Origin: Membranipora membranacea
Taxonomy: Eukaryota > Bryozoa > Gymnolaemata > Cheilostomatida > Membraniporidae
DNA: 64,000 nt
Assembly (NCBI GenBank): GCA_914767715.1
Contig: OU612065.1
Location: 18,042,001 to 18,106,000 of the forward strand
Reading direction: 5' to 3'
Shown here in pieces: positions 1 to 17,000 of this stretch. Position 1 is the first letter of the stretch, and each line of letters starts with the position of its first letter. A program made the position numbers and the translations under genes. Under the pieces are notes generated by a model. That model was not told the DNA's origin. It did no database searches and saw only the letters and a program-made list of their open reading frames with translations.

Positions 1-69
1 GTATTGATTGGTTGTGATCATTTTACTTTTTGTCTAGCACTGAATACATCTCTTATAATTCCCTTGTGA

Positions 70-2357
<2,288 letters not shown>

Positions 2358-3359
2358 CCTGTTCATCGACACATCATCACAACAAGCGAAGTACGATGTG
2401 ACAACAGTGCACTCAACAACTATATTATCCTCGTCAAACAGAATATGAAGACATGATTGCAGTTTTTAGCTGGGTACATCTGACAACATTGACTTGAAGT
2501 TATTTGATAATGTTGTTCCTCCTAAGATAAACTGTTGAAACTACACTGTTATTTATCGTTTTCTCTTAATTTTGTTTAAATCATCATGCGTAGCTAGTCA
2601 TTTATACTGTTTGAAATCTCCACTTTGCCAAAGCCTTTGATTTTTGACTATCATGATCTGTAAATGGTAATCTCATTCAACTTTGTTCACTCTTGTCATG
2701 CCATAATATAGTATAATAGTAAAGAATAAATCTCGTTATAGTGAATGGTCTCTGTTGTATGACATTACATGATTTTTGTTATTTTTTCAAGCATTCTAGT
2801 GTAAAAACTCGGATACTTAACAAGACAATAGATAACAATAGTTATAATAATTACATAAGGTAACGACTAAAAAAGCACAAATGATAAGTCTGTAATCATC
2901 ATTATCTACACTGAGTGCATTACAAAAAACAGCTTCATCACATTATTCTAGAGTTCACAACATCTAGTAACAAAAAAAGCATAGGGCAATCAAATGTATA
3001 ATAGAAAATGCTGAAAATGGTCCCAAATGAGAATCAGTATAAATAGTCATTGCCAAAATTGCATTATTGGAATAGATAAGTAGTGATGCACAAAACAAAA
3101 ATGCAATGAGGCTTCTATTCAAAGCGTTTGCCTGATAACTATGATCAATCATCGAATGAAGCAGCACAAATGGTTATGCTTGGCATATCCATGGAAATCG
3201 ATAAATAGCCATCTAAGTTCAAGTAAATGTGTTTCTGTCTCGAAACAATCTTGGATGGACACAATAAAATGCACAAATTAAGTTACTACATCAGTTTACA
3301 CAAACCGATTTTGGGAAGTTATTCATTCCTAAATACTCAGGACATAAAGCCCAGGTTCC
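2358..3359. other. Convergent intergenic region ATIC/ANKIB1 (both 3' UTRs)
   Basis: About 1 kb between two stop codons facing each other. It should hold the ATIC 3' UTR (to about 2750) and the ANKIB1 3' UTR. I found no minus-strand AATAAA or ATTAAA below the ANKIB1 stop, so its polyadenylation site is unplaced. No other coding signal was seen. Confidence 0.6.
2725..2730 (+). terminator. Polyadenylation signal for ATIC
   Basis: A canonical AATAAA lies about 370 nt after the ATIC stop. It is the first exact hexamer I see downstream. The implied 3' UTR of about 390 nt ends before the convergent ANKIB1 gene. Confidence 0.55.
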
Positions 3360-6300
3360 TCACTCATCACTAACTTGCCTGTGTGACTGACGTCTCTCAG
3401 ATCTGGTGCGCCTCACAGAAGCCAGGTGATCTCTATGTGATTCAGTATGACCTGGAAACATTATTTATAAATACATGTACAGTGAATTATCACACAATAA
3501 CTTGGAGAGTTTTTGTGTTGGAGATGAGCTGGTACAGCTAGCTATATCAGCCCCAAATTCCCCTCCGTGGGCTACTTTTTCACCAAAGTTCCTGGTTTCC
3601 CGTGGCACATAAAACAGTGTTTGGACTTGCCAGTTATGCTTCTTTAATTGCGTAGAATAAAATGGATCTTTTACTGCTATACACAACTAAGTCGTTAAAA
3701 GTCTTACAAGTTGCTTCTTCCAAAGAAGAGGCACATGGGTGACAATGCATTAATTAAAATGTATTACCTGTAGTTGAGGTTGGATCGCGTTCTGACTCAG
3801 TACGTCTCAATGAGATATCAGAGGTGGTAGTGGGACGAGTATCCAACAGCTCAGCTATGGCATTGTCTAATTCTTCTAGTCTAGCTCTGTACAACTCTCG
3901 TTCTATCTCGCTATCTCTACGTCTGTCCTCTGAAAAACATTAACAAATATGTGAAACACAGAGTTGAGTGAGGATACCCTCCCCTCCTCAGACTTCGGGA
4001 TCAAAATATGTAATTGAACACGAAAATCTTATCTTACACAATTAAATTGTGTGCAGATTTGTTCAAATTGTCTTCTCGTGGAGCAACTTGGTTTGTTCAA
4101 GTTGTCTTTTCCTTGTTCCCTTATTATACATAGTCTGCTCCTTGGTTGTGACTTCCAAACAGGGTCAACTCTAATCTAACAAAACCTTAAAACTACGCCA
4201 AGCTGTTTGAAAGGTTTCCTATTTAATTTTATACAGAATTTGAAAGTTTTATTAGATGTTTGTGGAAATGGCACTGACATAACTAACTACTCGCTCTTAC
4301 CTTGATCGGTGGAGATGTTTGAATGACTAGTGCTAGCCTCAGGTTCCATGTCATCTGAGAGGCGTGATGTCCCATCCTGACTCTCAGTGTGACTGTGAGC
4401 TTTTTGCCTACGATTCTCAGTTCGTTCTGTAAGCATTCTTCTCTGTACATCATCAGTCTGCATAGACATCTGTATTGCTAGGTTCAGGTCCTCATCCTGC
4501 TCAGCTGAAATTTCAATGCTCTGATCAGCAAAAATCAATCATTTGCCTAGCACCAGATCATAGACAATTTGAGATAGTCCAAGCATAGACTCAGAACTGT
4601 TGGAAGTTATCATTCTGTCTTTGGTACTTTGACAATCTTGCAGTATTGAGTAATAAACTACCTCTGATGCACAACAGGACAACATTCAGTGCTATGAGTC
4701 CAGTGTATATTTTTTATATTACTCTTCAGATTTCAGAAGTTATTGCAGAGACCTTTTTCTCATTGATCTAGCAAGCAAAGAGTATGTTTGCGTTTACTCT
4801 GTATATTCTGTGTACACATCCAAAAGATATCTTACCTGCATAGACAGACTGAGATAGCCTGAGTACATGCTCTAGTATGGGATCAGGTGGAAGCTCTGTG
4901 ACATTAATACCCAAACTTCTACGTAATGAGGCTGACTCATCCTCAACACTGGAACAAAATTAAACAAATTAGGTTGTTATCTTTTCCTGTAGCTGAAACA
5001 TAACTTTGTTTATACTGCAATAATCTTTGATGCCGCATTCATGAGTTTTAAGGAAGATTTGGGGTGGACTAGCAAATTGGTGGTATATTTCATTTCACAA
5101 CTAATTAAATATCTTGCTAAGGAAAAGATTTCCTTTATGTTAACTTTGAGACTGAACCATGATTATCTATGATCGCTAGAACGAATTTATCCCGAGTACC
5201 TTATGCGTACACAACCATAATTATAGGATTCGACTCCGGGTCCTTCCTGGTATTCCTTCTGTTGGTACTTTTGGCTACATGGATAAACATCATCTTTAGA
5301 GATACGATACACTCATGCTATAGTATATCATATGATCAGCGCTGTACTCACCTGACATCACTACTGCTTCCTGTTGTGTTGAGAGAATCCATATCTTGTA
5401 ATAATTGTAATCTAGACATCTCTAACGCTTGTAACAAGTCAATCTGCCTGTTCTTACCCTGACTCTTGGCTGTAAAGTAAAAGAAGAAGAAGATTTAAGG
5501 GTGATCAACCATGCACCACTGCAATGCTGATTGATGAGCTAGATGCCAACTTAGGTTGGCCACCCAGCCTTAAACCTGTTTAAATTATGAGAAGACAAGT
5601 AGCAGAGTTGAGAGAGTGCAACACTACAACACCCAATCATATTGTATATAATCTTATATTGAGTTGAATCACCTGGACTGTCAACAAAGGAGCTGCATTT
5701 GAATGTAGAGAGGCTACTCATCTCCTCAAACATGTTTAAGATCGGATCAAATTCACTTAAGAGGGAGCAACTCCAAACTCAGCCAAATATTAGTTACGGC
5801 TACATGGGAATGTCATTACCTTTTCGCTTAGATCGAGATAAGTAGTCTGCCTTGAGACAAGCTACACTACAATAATCATGATGCTGGTCTCCTCCGTGGC
5901 CGGAATGTTTCAATTTTGGTTTGTGGCAATTCTCTGCTTTACAGACACCTGTGAATATAGTCATATATCTCAAAAATTATGTATGACAGATACGTTACTC
6001 ATCTGCTATTTATTGAAAGCTTATGGAAAATATGTACATGTGTGAATCACCTGGTTTGCTCGCTGTATTTACTTTCAGAGGTGAGTTAGTCATAAAATCA
6101 ATCAATCAAGCTAAATTGTTATGCTCATTTTTGAAATAAAACATCAACACGAAACAATCCTTTTTATGTTTGTTCCATGGACGCATTTGGCTGCACACAA
6201 ACACCTGCTTAATATGCAGCAGGACACAATTACCACAACTTAGGTTGCAATGTTCATTATAGGCAGTTCAGTTACTCTATCTAGAAACTTCACTTGGGCA

Positions 6301-8008
6301 TGCACCTGAGCAACTTTGATACCAGTGATGTCACACCAGTGATGTCACACCGTACCTCTTCTACTGGAAGAGGAAGATGAGTGAGGCTCATCAGTTGAGT
6401 CATCACTATCAGATAGCCAAGCTGCTGACGATGTGCTCGCTTCACCGCCTCCTGTCCTGTGTGATTCAACCTGAAATATGCACCAACAGAGACATGTCAA
6501 TGTAAACAGTATTAGTAATTCCTACACTTTACCAATCAACTTATGAAGACTTCAAAAATAGACCCAAATAGACCAGCAGACCGAAAACAGGCCACCAATT
6601 ATAGTGGTCAAACGACCAAGTGTAAATTCAGAAGCAGAAAGTATGACATTTCAACTGCTGATGATTCTCACATTTTCATAGTTGGTTATTTATAAAAAGG
6701 TAATATTAGTTTCAAGTTGTCAAACATCTATGTCGCCACTAAAGAATGTTCTGATCCTCGGCTGGGGGGCTGTTGGGAGCTGGGCAAGCATTTTGGGGCT
6801 CAAACTCTTATGTTCTTAGAGTGACTTACATTAGGAAGATCCTGAGGTAGAAGGCCGTTACTGATAGCTGAGAGGAACTCCTCCCTCTTCTCTGATACCT
6901 GTTTAGTGGTTTTGATGATTTGAGCTTTAGGAGTTCTCAGATATGGTCGGGCTATAATCTCTGATAGGTATTCTGTCTTCTCCTCCAACTCAGTCTATAC
7001 AAAACAAAAACCAATCATCTATCATTGTATTAAAACATAGTCATGTAAAAAATATCACTGTGAAAGATTAAATAGTGACAAATTTCAAACGCTCTCTTTT
7101 CATCTATCATATGAAGTTATGGTCTCTTCTATCAAAGAGAGGCTACTCCATAAACACAGCCCCACAATAGTTTATATGTGAGACTTGAGAGGGTGGGTGG
7201 GACTGGTGAGACAAGTAACACTGTCTGTTTACCTACAGTAAGCCATGCTGAATTTTAGGACAAATCAATCAAAAAGTTTAGCATATATCAGCATACTGTG
7301 AAGTCGAGCAGATAAACAGAAAATGAGAAGAAATTCTTAATACCTGTAAGAGTTCAAAGACCATTCTTTTTATGTTGGTATCTTGAAGATAATATCCGTA
7401 AACATAACCAAACTGAAGTATCTGTCTGGATCTGATGAGCACCGTTATAGCCTCCTCTATGAACCTGGCAGCAGTTAGACGCTTAGCGGTATTCATATGA
7501 TGACTAGAACTGGCCTGTGAGGAACTTTTCTGCTGCTGTATGTGGCTGTCAACTAACTGAGACATCTTCTGTTTGGCCTTGTCTAACAATGGCATCTCCA
7601 GCTACAAACATACATAAAAACCTTCCTCAACATCTTCGTTCATCAACAACCATACATACATTTAAATTTGCTTTGTCAAACCATTTGTTTTCATTGATTT
7701 TGAGTTTGATTTTATTTCGGTCGGTTTTTGTTGCACACCAGGGAGAACATCTTCCGATGATGGTTGATGCAATAAAAATGTATGTATATATAGATTCAAA
7801 TCTGTGCTTTTAAGTGTCATCTGTGTGTATTTGGCCCCAACTAAGTGTCACACAAAAATAAGGAGTCATTTTATATGACCCACAAAAAAATCATGTCTTA
7901 AATAATCATGTTGGGCATCCTTGACCCAATAGTAATTAATGGTAGATAAAATAGCCTGACATGGTCGGACAACTCCAATGCAAAGATATGGCCCTACACA
8001 CTGATAGC

Positions 8009-8057
<49 letters not shown>

Positions 8058-11000
8058 TCACTCATTGACCAGGGTTTTTATGGGTACAATAGTGGGATAT
8101 ATAATATATGACACTTTATTGCACAAATGTGTGTATATATATATATCTGTATTTAGTTGTATGATAGTTTTAGGATAGCTTTACGCTAGCTACTTGATCA
8201 GTAAGGTGCAGATGTAAGTGGATGCAAAGCGATTGAGATCTATTGGTAGAATATGTAGTTATACTCTTTGGTAATAAAGTTATCGTTTTCCACAAGACGT
8301 CTAAAATATGCCTAAAATCGTAAACCATAAACATGACCCTAAGTAAAACATCATTGATGGTCTTTCATCAATTGAAAGGTTTATATGGAATCCTTGCCAC
8401 AACAGATACAAGTATTTTGACCTCACCTCCAAACTACGTTTATGATTCTCGTATCTGCTATAGTAATGCACAAATCTGTTGAGCTCTTGGAGAGCTTTGT
8501 GTTTTTCTGAAGCGTCTGTCATCTCATTCTGTAGCTGCTCATCGACTTTCTCCACTACCTCATATCGTGTGCAGCGGAAAAATCCGCCTGTCATCGAGTT
8601 ATGCCACTTCCAAGGCTCCAAACAGACCCAGCAGAAGTCATGCTTACACTGCAGTCGTATAATAATATATTTTTAGAATGTAATGAAGTTAAAATATGAG
8701 GTCATCGGAGGGTGAACTTTGATGCAGAAGCCTGCTTTCGATTCGATTTAATGCTTGCACGCTGGTAAATTTTAAGATGCCATCCGACCGAAAGTCTTAC
8801 ATTATGGTGCAATTTCCAACAGGGGAGTTTTGGAAATAAGTCCCAAAATCCCTGCTGTCACTGATACAGTGTAAATATTTTAAATGGGCAATTGTGCTCT
8901 CTTAAAATGTTTCCTCAATGAGCGAGCCAATTCAATAACAGGCCATATTTTACATCTCTTCCCACAAGGTTTTTTTCATTGGCCGGACACGGATAACCCC
9001 AGAGGTGCTCATCGCATACTTTGGATCATATTGTTTCCTTGCCTTCGTATTGCTTCAAACTAACCTTTGAGCATCTCATATGATTACATCCTTCATTTTT
9101 CTCAATAGGAGATTTACAATTTGGACATTTCTTCGAGTTACTCAACATCCAAAAGACATTAGCTGCAGCCTCTGACTTGGTTGATACATCTGAAAACTCA
9201 TCCTGTTTCATCTACAAAATAAAGATAACATCAATAGTATAAACTTTATCGTACGGCCATCAAAAGTCTTATGTTGTGAGCAAAATAGTATCACTGTGTG
9301 GAGGTGTAGTGCATGGGTTTTATTTAAAGTGCTTAACCACATGATGATGGTTCCCGAGCCGAGATCCATACAGAGTAGGAGGATCTAGATTAACACCCCA
9401 TCAAGGTTACTCTTGGTTTTTCACCTTCTGTTTGGATTGACGTATTATGGTGACAGCTAACAGGCATTTGACTATGGCACCTATTAGTTTTTATGTCTTC
9501 GTCGAATTTAATTTCTGTTTTGGCATAATAAAAAAGAGTATTTCAGGACGATTGAATTAAAGTGCTAATGACATGAGTGTCAATATTTAATCATATATAT
9601 ATATTTATAGATTCAAATCTGCGCTTTTAAGTGTCATCTGTGTGTATTTGGCCCCACTAAGTGTCACTCAAAAATAAGGAGTCATTTTATATGACCCACA
9701 AAAAAATCATGTCTTAAATCCTCTTAAATAATCATATTGGGCATCCTTAACCCAATATAGTAATAGTAATTAATGGTAGATAAAATAGCCTGACATGGTC
9801 GGACAACTCCAATGCAAAGATTTGCCCTACACACTGATAGCCACAATATATATATATGAATAATTTCTTTTTTTTAATATGAGGCCCATGTCATAAACAT
9901 AATAAATATCATATTAATCATAATAATAATTATTATTATTGCGTCTATGGTGTAAGATCATAACAAACTCTAACCTGAATGATTTTGGCGACCCATGTCT
10001 TGTAGTTATCACATGTGGCCGGATCGTGAGGTTCTAGCTGACAGGACCAGCAGAACGAGTGACCGTTACTGCAGTGGGCAGTTAGTGACTGATACTGATG
10101 TGTCTGGGAATGCAGTGAGGTATGAGAAGTGACAGAGGCTGAACGATTACGCTGTGACTTGTCAGGGTTTTGTACGGCCTGTCCACAGCCCGGGTGGGGG
10201 CACCAGATTATACGTGGATTACTGGCTACAAACGCCTGTAAGACAAACATAGAAAAAACATAATACTCATTTTCATTTTTCACTTTTAAAGCACAAGGAC
10301 GTCAGATTTTTCACCACTTGACAAAGGTTAAAACTGGATTATTTCTGTCTTTGTTTTCCTCAGCACATGGAAAAAAAGAAAACTTACACCTGCGGTGTAG
10401 GAAAACATAGACATGATAACAATCGGAGGAATGTTTTTCTATAAGTGACGACAACACGTCTTTTCACCCTATATGAAGTGGCAGACCATTATTGTCCTAT
10501 TGGCAGTTACTTTTATATCGGCGATCACTCTTGTAAAATTGTTCACATAACTTCACACACAACTAAAACAAACATACTATGTTGGATACAACATGGTTCC
10601 ACAGCTTCACTCATATGTCAAGAAACCAATGATTGTCTTGTAACTAGATTGATACAGTTGGCACTCCTTTTCATTTCCCTAGACACTACCCACCTTTTGT
10701 GCAGAAGAAAAAATTGGGAAGTACCAAGTCTTACAATGACATACATTTATTATGCTTACTCTGCATTTCCATCTCTGTCCAGACACGGAAAGTGTTGAGC
10801 TGTACTTTATAAGTCTTATCGGGGCACCTAGACAGGTGTTGCCAATACCTCATAGAAGAGATGTCAATCTGACACAGGGATTTCCCAGAGGGGTGGCTGC
10901 TTCCCATTTCCTAATTTGAATCCCTCCCGAATTGTGACACTGTTTTCTTACTCTATAACCAATGAACGAGGGAGTTCATTGGTATAACACTGCACAATTT

Positions 11001-14000
11001 TGTGACCTCTTGCATCAGAGTACATTGGTAGCATAGGGAACCACAAGATTGCCTGAAAGGGGACTTATGGGAGCGTGCAAGGTATACCTAGGAGATATTC
11101 CTGATGAACTTACCTTAATATCAAACTGTAAGTATCTTTGAGCCATCGTAGTAGATACCGTTCTCTCTATGAATTCTACTGGCACGAGTTTATTGCAGTC
11201 GAAGGCAGGACACACTATATTATGCGCATCTCCCTCTTTGATTTTTATGTCTAAGTAACTAAAATAAAAAGTAAAAAAGTTGTCATGCTCTTGACAGGCA
11301 GGTTGTATGAGATGAGTTTGAATATTTGGCATAAATAGAGATGTTTTGAGATGATCAGATGAGAAAAATGTTGTTATCAAAATACATTATACTTTTTTTT
11401 ATAATTAAAACATCCGTGAACCACAAAATGTTGTCTTCATGACGCAAAGTCTTAACTCGGTGACATTATAATACATTGAAATTTGGCTGCAGTGATCAAC
11501 ATTCTGTATCTGAATTAACAGATGTTCTGAAGCGAAGAGTACACTGTGTACTAAGTATGAACTGAATGAAATGTTGTTAAGCTTACTCTTTCCAGCATGG
11601 TTGACAGAACTGGTGTTCACACAACATGGCCACTCCTTCATCTTCTTCATTGATGTCATCATAACAAATCCCACACTGCAACAACAAAAAATCTACCATG
11701 ATGAAGATAGAACATAATTATTTCCCCAACAAGGTTGATAAAATTCGATGTAAAGGACCACTACAGAAGTGGAACAACAATATGAAGTTTGATATGGTGG
11801 GGCCCTGACATGAACTTCTAACCAAAATCTAAATCCTGAAATTCAAATCCTGACCAAAAGATCTCATTATTAATGGATTTAGGGATTGTTATTGTAGCTT
11901 AAATAAATTTTACCACAACTTTAATACTACCAGGACACAAGGGAGAGTGTAAGACTGATCGGAGTAACAGCGCTACTACATTACTCTAATAATACTACAA
12001 AATCCTGGCTCTAATCCAGCACAGCATGTCATATAGAGCTTATCAAGTACAATCACAACACCATTAGAGCTTCCTAGGTGTCAAGTTAATATTGTGGTTA
12101 TAATCTTTTGATCAGCAGGCTTGAGATACCAGTAGATATCTGTGTATGAGTATATGGTTGTCAGTTACATGACCATAGGCACAGACTGCCTCGAGGCGTG
12201 CCATGTACAGATTCAGATAGAGATTATTGGGCTGGGGTGGGTGGAGTTTCAACTTGACACGCTCAAAGCTTCATAAAGTGCGAATGTCACCAGTTTACTT
12301 AGGACAGTGCCCAGACTAATAAGTATCCACTACTGAGGTCATCTTAAAAATTACTAGTTTTGACTTAATACTGTGGTAGCTCGCTTACTGAAGTTGGTTC
12401 AAAGGTCCTTTGGGAGGACGAAGCCTTCATGATGTTCAGTTCGTGGTCGGTGCTATTAGTCTTATCATTGAGGTTGGTAGGAGGGGTAACTCCAGATTTC
12501 TCACAGCAGCTCACAGGGTCGATTATCCAGGCTTCTAATAAGATCTCTCTTGACCATTCTGAAGACATAAACAAAGAAAAGTTACCAACTAGTAGTTTAG
12601 TAGATTTATCATCTTCACCAAAGGCTTACCATGAATGTTTGTTTATGTAAAAGGTTCAATGGACGCAGGGAGAATGGAATGAATTCTCCCTGATGGAAGT
12701 GTCAATACCAATTTGAGAAAATCATGGAGCAAAACAAATAAGTGTTATATTCCAATACTGACAGGCCATGGAACATTGGAGTCATCACATACACTCAATG
12801 CTTGGCAGATGGTTACTCATAACCATTAAAAAAACAAGCAAAATCTTCAAATGCCCAGCTGAAAAAAAGATCGAATAGCAGGGGTTTTCTCCATATTCCA
12901 TTCATGACATGCAACTTATCAATTAGTGAAAAACGTGGTAAACCAACCAACATATTTAAATAATGGTGAGGGTCTACATCAGCGGCATCATTTCACCTTA
13001 TTTTTATCTCAATAGAATGTGGGGATTTTTACTTAGGACAAGGTCTATTCAGCCCCTCTCACATGTGTTTGACTCCGAGTCACAATAAAAACACAGCTGG
13101 CTTACAGTTAGTTATTTAGAGTGTAGACAGACCACTAAAAAATTGTACTCAAATGAAAACGAATGTTATTCCCCTCAGGCAATAGTCCATCAATGCCTAT
13201 TCATCCAAAATATATTCCATCGTATCCGCGTACATATACATACTTGGTACTGGCCGTAGGTGCAATTACAGTCTCATTCATAGCACAAGTATCTGGCACG
13301 AATGCAGGCATTTACACAATGGTACAATACTTTGCTTTTCTTTTTGTGACAAGGAAATACTAATTGACCCCGGGACGTGATTCCTAAATCTCTTGACCAT
13401 AGAGTTCTCAGTACTTGTTCAGTAGTTTGATTCCTGAATAGTATTAAATAACTAACAATCATATCAGCCAGATCAGTGGCAATTTTAATAAATCAAAGAT
13501 TATAGGCACAGATTAACTGACAAGTATGAATTTCTGCTTAGCTCATTTGAACATTACTATGAGTCAACAAGTGCGTGTTTGACGCCAAGGTAGCAACTAC
13601 ATATTATTGCGAAACAAGGCTCAATATTGATATTTTATACAACATTGGCTTCCTCATGGCAATCCGGGGTCACAATATATAATTATAGGTTTTATTCAGA
13701 AGAGGAAAATCACCAGATTTTTGATTCACCCTCTTAGCTTGCAAATAGCCTTGATTGTCAAACTTGGGCTTGTTTCCATCAGTCACTAGAATCAGGGCTT
13801 GATTCTAGTGTAATTAAATCTTCCAGAAATCAAAGCTTTTTATGGGTCGGGCCGCTGAGGCACAACCAGACAATCCAATACCTTTCATGATGAATTCAGC
13901 CTAGACCGTTTCATTGATACTGCTTTTCTGGAAGACAACAACTGTAGGATGTCTTACAGAATTAGCATATCATAATGATAGTGGAAAAAACCAATGAGAC

Positions 14001-17000
14001 ATTTTATATAAAAACTACAATGTCATATGTATGGTAATGAATGAGATCACCAAGCATTTATAGCACTTCTTGACATGTATGCACTTCCATTGGAGCAAAA
14101 TCATTATCCATCTGTCCATTTGTTTATCCAACACAGGCCATCCAGGCACCTCTTTGTGATGTATTCATAAAATTTGCACTTACTCTGAATGACAGATCAG
14201 TAATATATGAATACACACTGGCTGGGTGTGCAGTCATAATTATAGGGAGGTCTCACATCACTTGTGTACCATTGTAAGGGTAAATTTTGAGCCAACAAGT
14301 TTACCACCTTCCTGCATAGGTTATATCCATATCATAATCTAACCACCTACAAGGCTAGCCTGTTAAACCTACGGAACACTCATATACCCGGACTCCCCTT
14401 CTTTGAACGCTTAACTAAACTGAGCAGAACCAATTACATATTTTGATCAATTGGCATTAAGGTAAAGAAGATGTCAACATTATGTGTTTCAGCGAATTTT
14501 CAATCTTCGTACCTTATGTTGAAACTACCTATTCCATACCATACACCAATGGAAACATCACACCCAGAGACCACTTAACATTAAACTGCCATAAACTTTT
14601 TATTTTGCAAGAGACTAGTACCATGGTCAAGCCTGGGGCCCGTTTGTTATGTTCCAGCTCCTAGAGAAGGTTAACAACTCCCTCCCTTCACCATAACATA
14701 TAATATGGCATTCTGAACTCAGACCAGCAGCCTTACCATGATGCCTTAGCAGCACTTCAGCAGTGAAGAGAGGTACTCTCAGCATGTCTGATGTCTCCAC
14801 TATCAGAGTATCCTTAGCCTCTTGTAACTCTTGGGGTCTGAGACCTTGGTAGTTATCTCCCCCGGTGACAGCGCTGCCGGGAGTAGTGGCCAAGTCCAGC
14901 TGATCTGATACGGGCTCAGGTGTTATTGTCCTCTCTATCTCATCATTATCCTGTAAACACATCAGTGATTTAATCAATCAGCTGCGATGGATTAATTGAT
15001 TAACTTATTTATTTCATTGGATTGTTAACAAGTTCTGTGCTGCATATATGTGTTTATACAGTTTGCTGTTTGTTTGGTAAGTGTCATACAAAACAAAACC
15101 AGAGTAGAGAAGAAAATATTGCAATAACTTTTAGCTGCTAGGGCGTACTTATTGATTTACTGGTCAAAAATTAGGAAACTTTCACAATACCACTTATACA
15201 TGTAAGTGTACTATTACTATGAATGGTGAGAACCCACAGTTTGAATATTCAGATGCAAGCAATTTACCTCAATGGCTCGGGATTGTGGTGGATTAATCAT
15301 TTAATTCCAAGCTGTATACAGTCAAGTACACTTGTTTGGAAACTTAGAAAAATTAAATCTCCTTAAAAAATTACCATAATCCCCAAACTGATTACCACTT
15401 TTCCAGACTGTTTCCATAACCAGCTTTTGTTTCTAAGTGTTTTCAATTTTATAACTACATTAATAAGCCAAACTGTAATGCCCTCCAAAAATCAACCTAC
15501 CAGAAACATTGGTGCCTTATATTACCACCCAAAAAGTTTAGATAGATAGTTTAGATATGTCACTTTTTTTGCTGATAACAGCTGGGCCGACTTTTTTGCC
15601 AAATTTATGAATATTGATAACAAAGCAATCATTATTCATTCACCTTCGCTCGCCAAAATCTGCAGGATATGACATGGGAAGGAGAAGACTGTATTGTCCA
15701 AAAAACCACACAATGTTTAGATTTGCCAGTCTTTGTTAGTTTGTCATTGGAAAGCTATTTCAATTAGTTATTCAACCTCTCAAGTGCTGACCGAGGCAGC
15801 ATTCTTATGATATTAAAGATAACACTCATAAATGTGAAGACTGAATTCACACCTTTCTATGAATTCTTTCGTATGAGGCTAGACCCCTAGATGCTTGGTG
15901 CAGTAATTGGTAAAGGCAGGCCTGGCAGTAAATCGTTCCATGGTGTGTAATTTTGAAGGCTTAATTTCTGGGTGTTGAAGAAAACTGAACCTAGTCGAAT
16001 GACTTCACAAACCCAACCATTCCTTGATTCCCCATAGTAAAGATAGTGTCGTCGTCAGAAATATGCTAGTCAGTGACATTAAAAGAGAGCACAGCTTACA
16101 TAGAAGACCATTTTAGACTCCAGGTACTGAGCTATACTGTACATAGATGCCTGCTCCGCCAGCTCACACGGTGTCTGCCTCAAATCGTTCTCAGTAAATA
16201 ACGGTGCATTCAACTCAACCAACAGCTAAAATCAGAATAGCTAGTGTATGAACATTGTCAACAAGAACAAAACTCTGATCTTGGGACTGTTATGCCACCA
16301 GAGACTTCAGATATAGTCTATTGTCTCCGATGGCACTACTCTTCAGATACACGACTTACGCGATTCAAACTAAAGCGTTGTTTGATATAACAGACTAAAC
16401 AAAAAAAACCAGAGGGAAGCAAATAAACCAATCAATCAAAGCTGTGCCCTAGGTAGATGTAGACATAGCCATGATTTGCAGAACACAAGTCTGTATGTAT
16501 AATGTTATATCAGAGACTCTGGTTATTGGCTCGAGCTTGAGCATAGTTAATTTAATGACCATTAATTCTAATTGACAATTCTTTTGTGACAGCAACATCA
16601 TTATTGATTGGTAACGAATTAACATAGGTATTGAATATATCAATTTTATTCAGAAGCCAGAGACAATTAGAATCTCTTAACAACTTACATGGTACTTGAT
16701 ACTTAGAAAAATTTTAGATTGAGATTTGGCTGTCTCTAGGGACGAGGCAACAGATATTGGAAATTGGATATTGGTACGAGAAATCATTCTGTGCATGCTC
16801 AGCTCTGGGCATGAGCTGATCTCTGCAAAATTGAGTCTCGGAATTCCGAAGCCATCTGATTGGCTACCTGCTCTGGTGGCACAGTTCCCAATGCGTCGGA
16901 ATTGTTAGAAAGAGTTATCTTCTATTGTTACTATTAGCTAATTATGATTAGCAGTTCATCCAGGGTCTACCTCATTATTCCTGACCAAAATTTAAATCAG

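Noticed and set aside
5551-5733. A possible 20-bp micro-exon or extra ANKIB1 exon near 5680-5700
   Set aside because: Joining exon 5948-5820 directly to 5469-5352 keeps the frame and gives a sensible [12 protein letters not shown] sequence, so no extra exon is needed.
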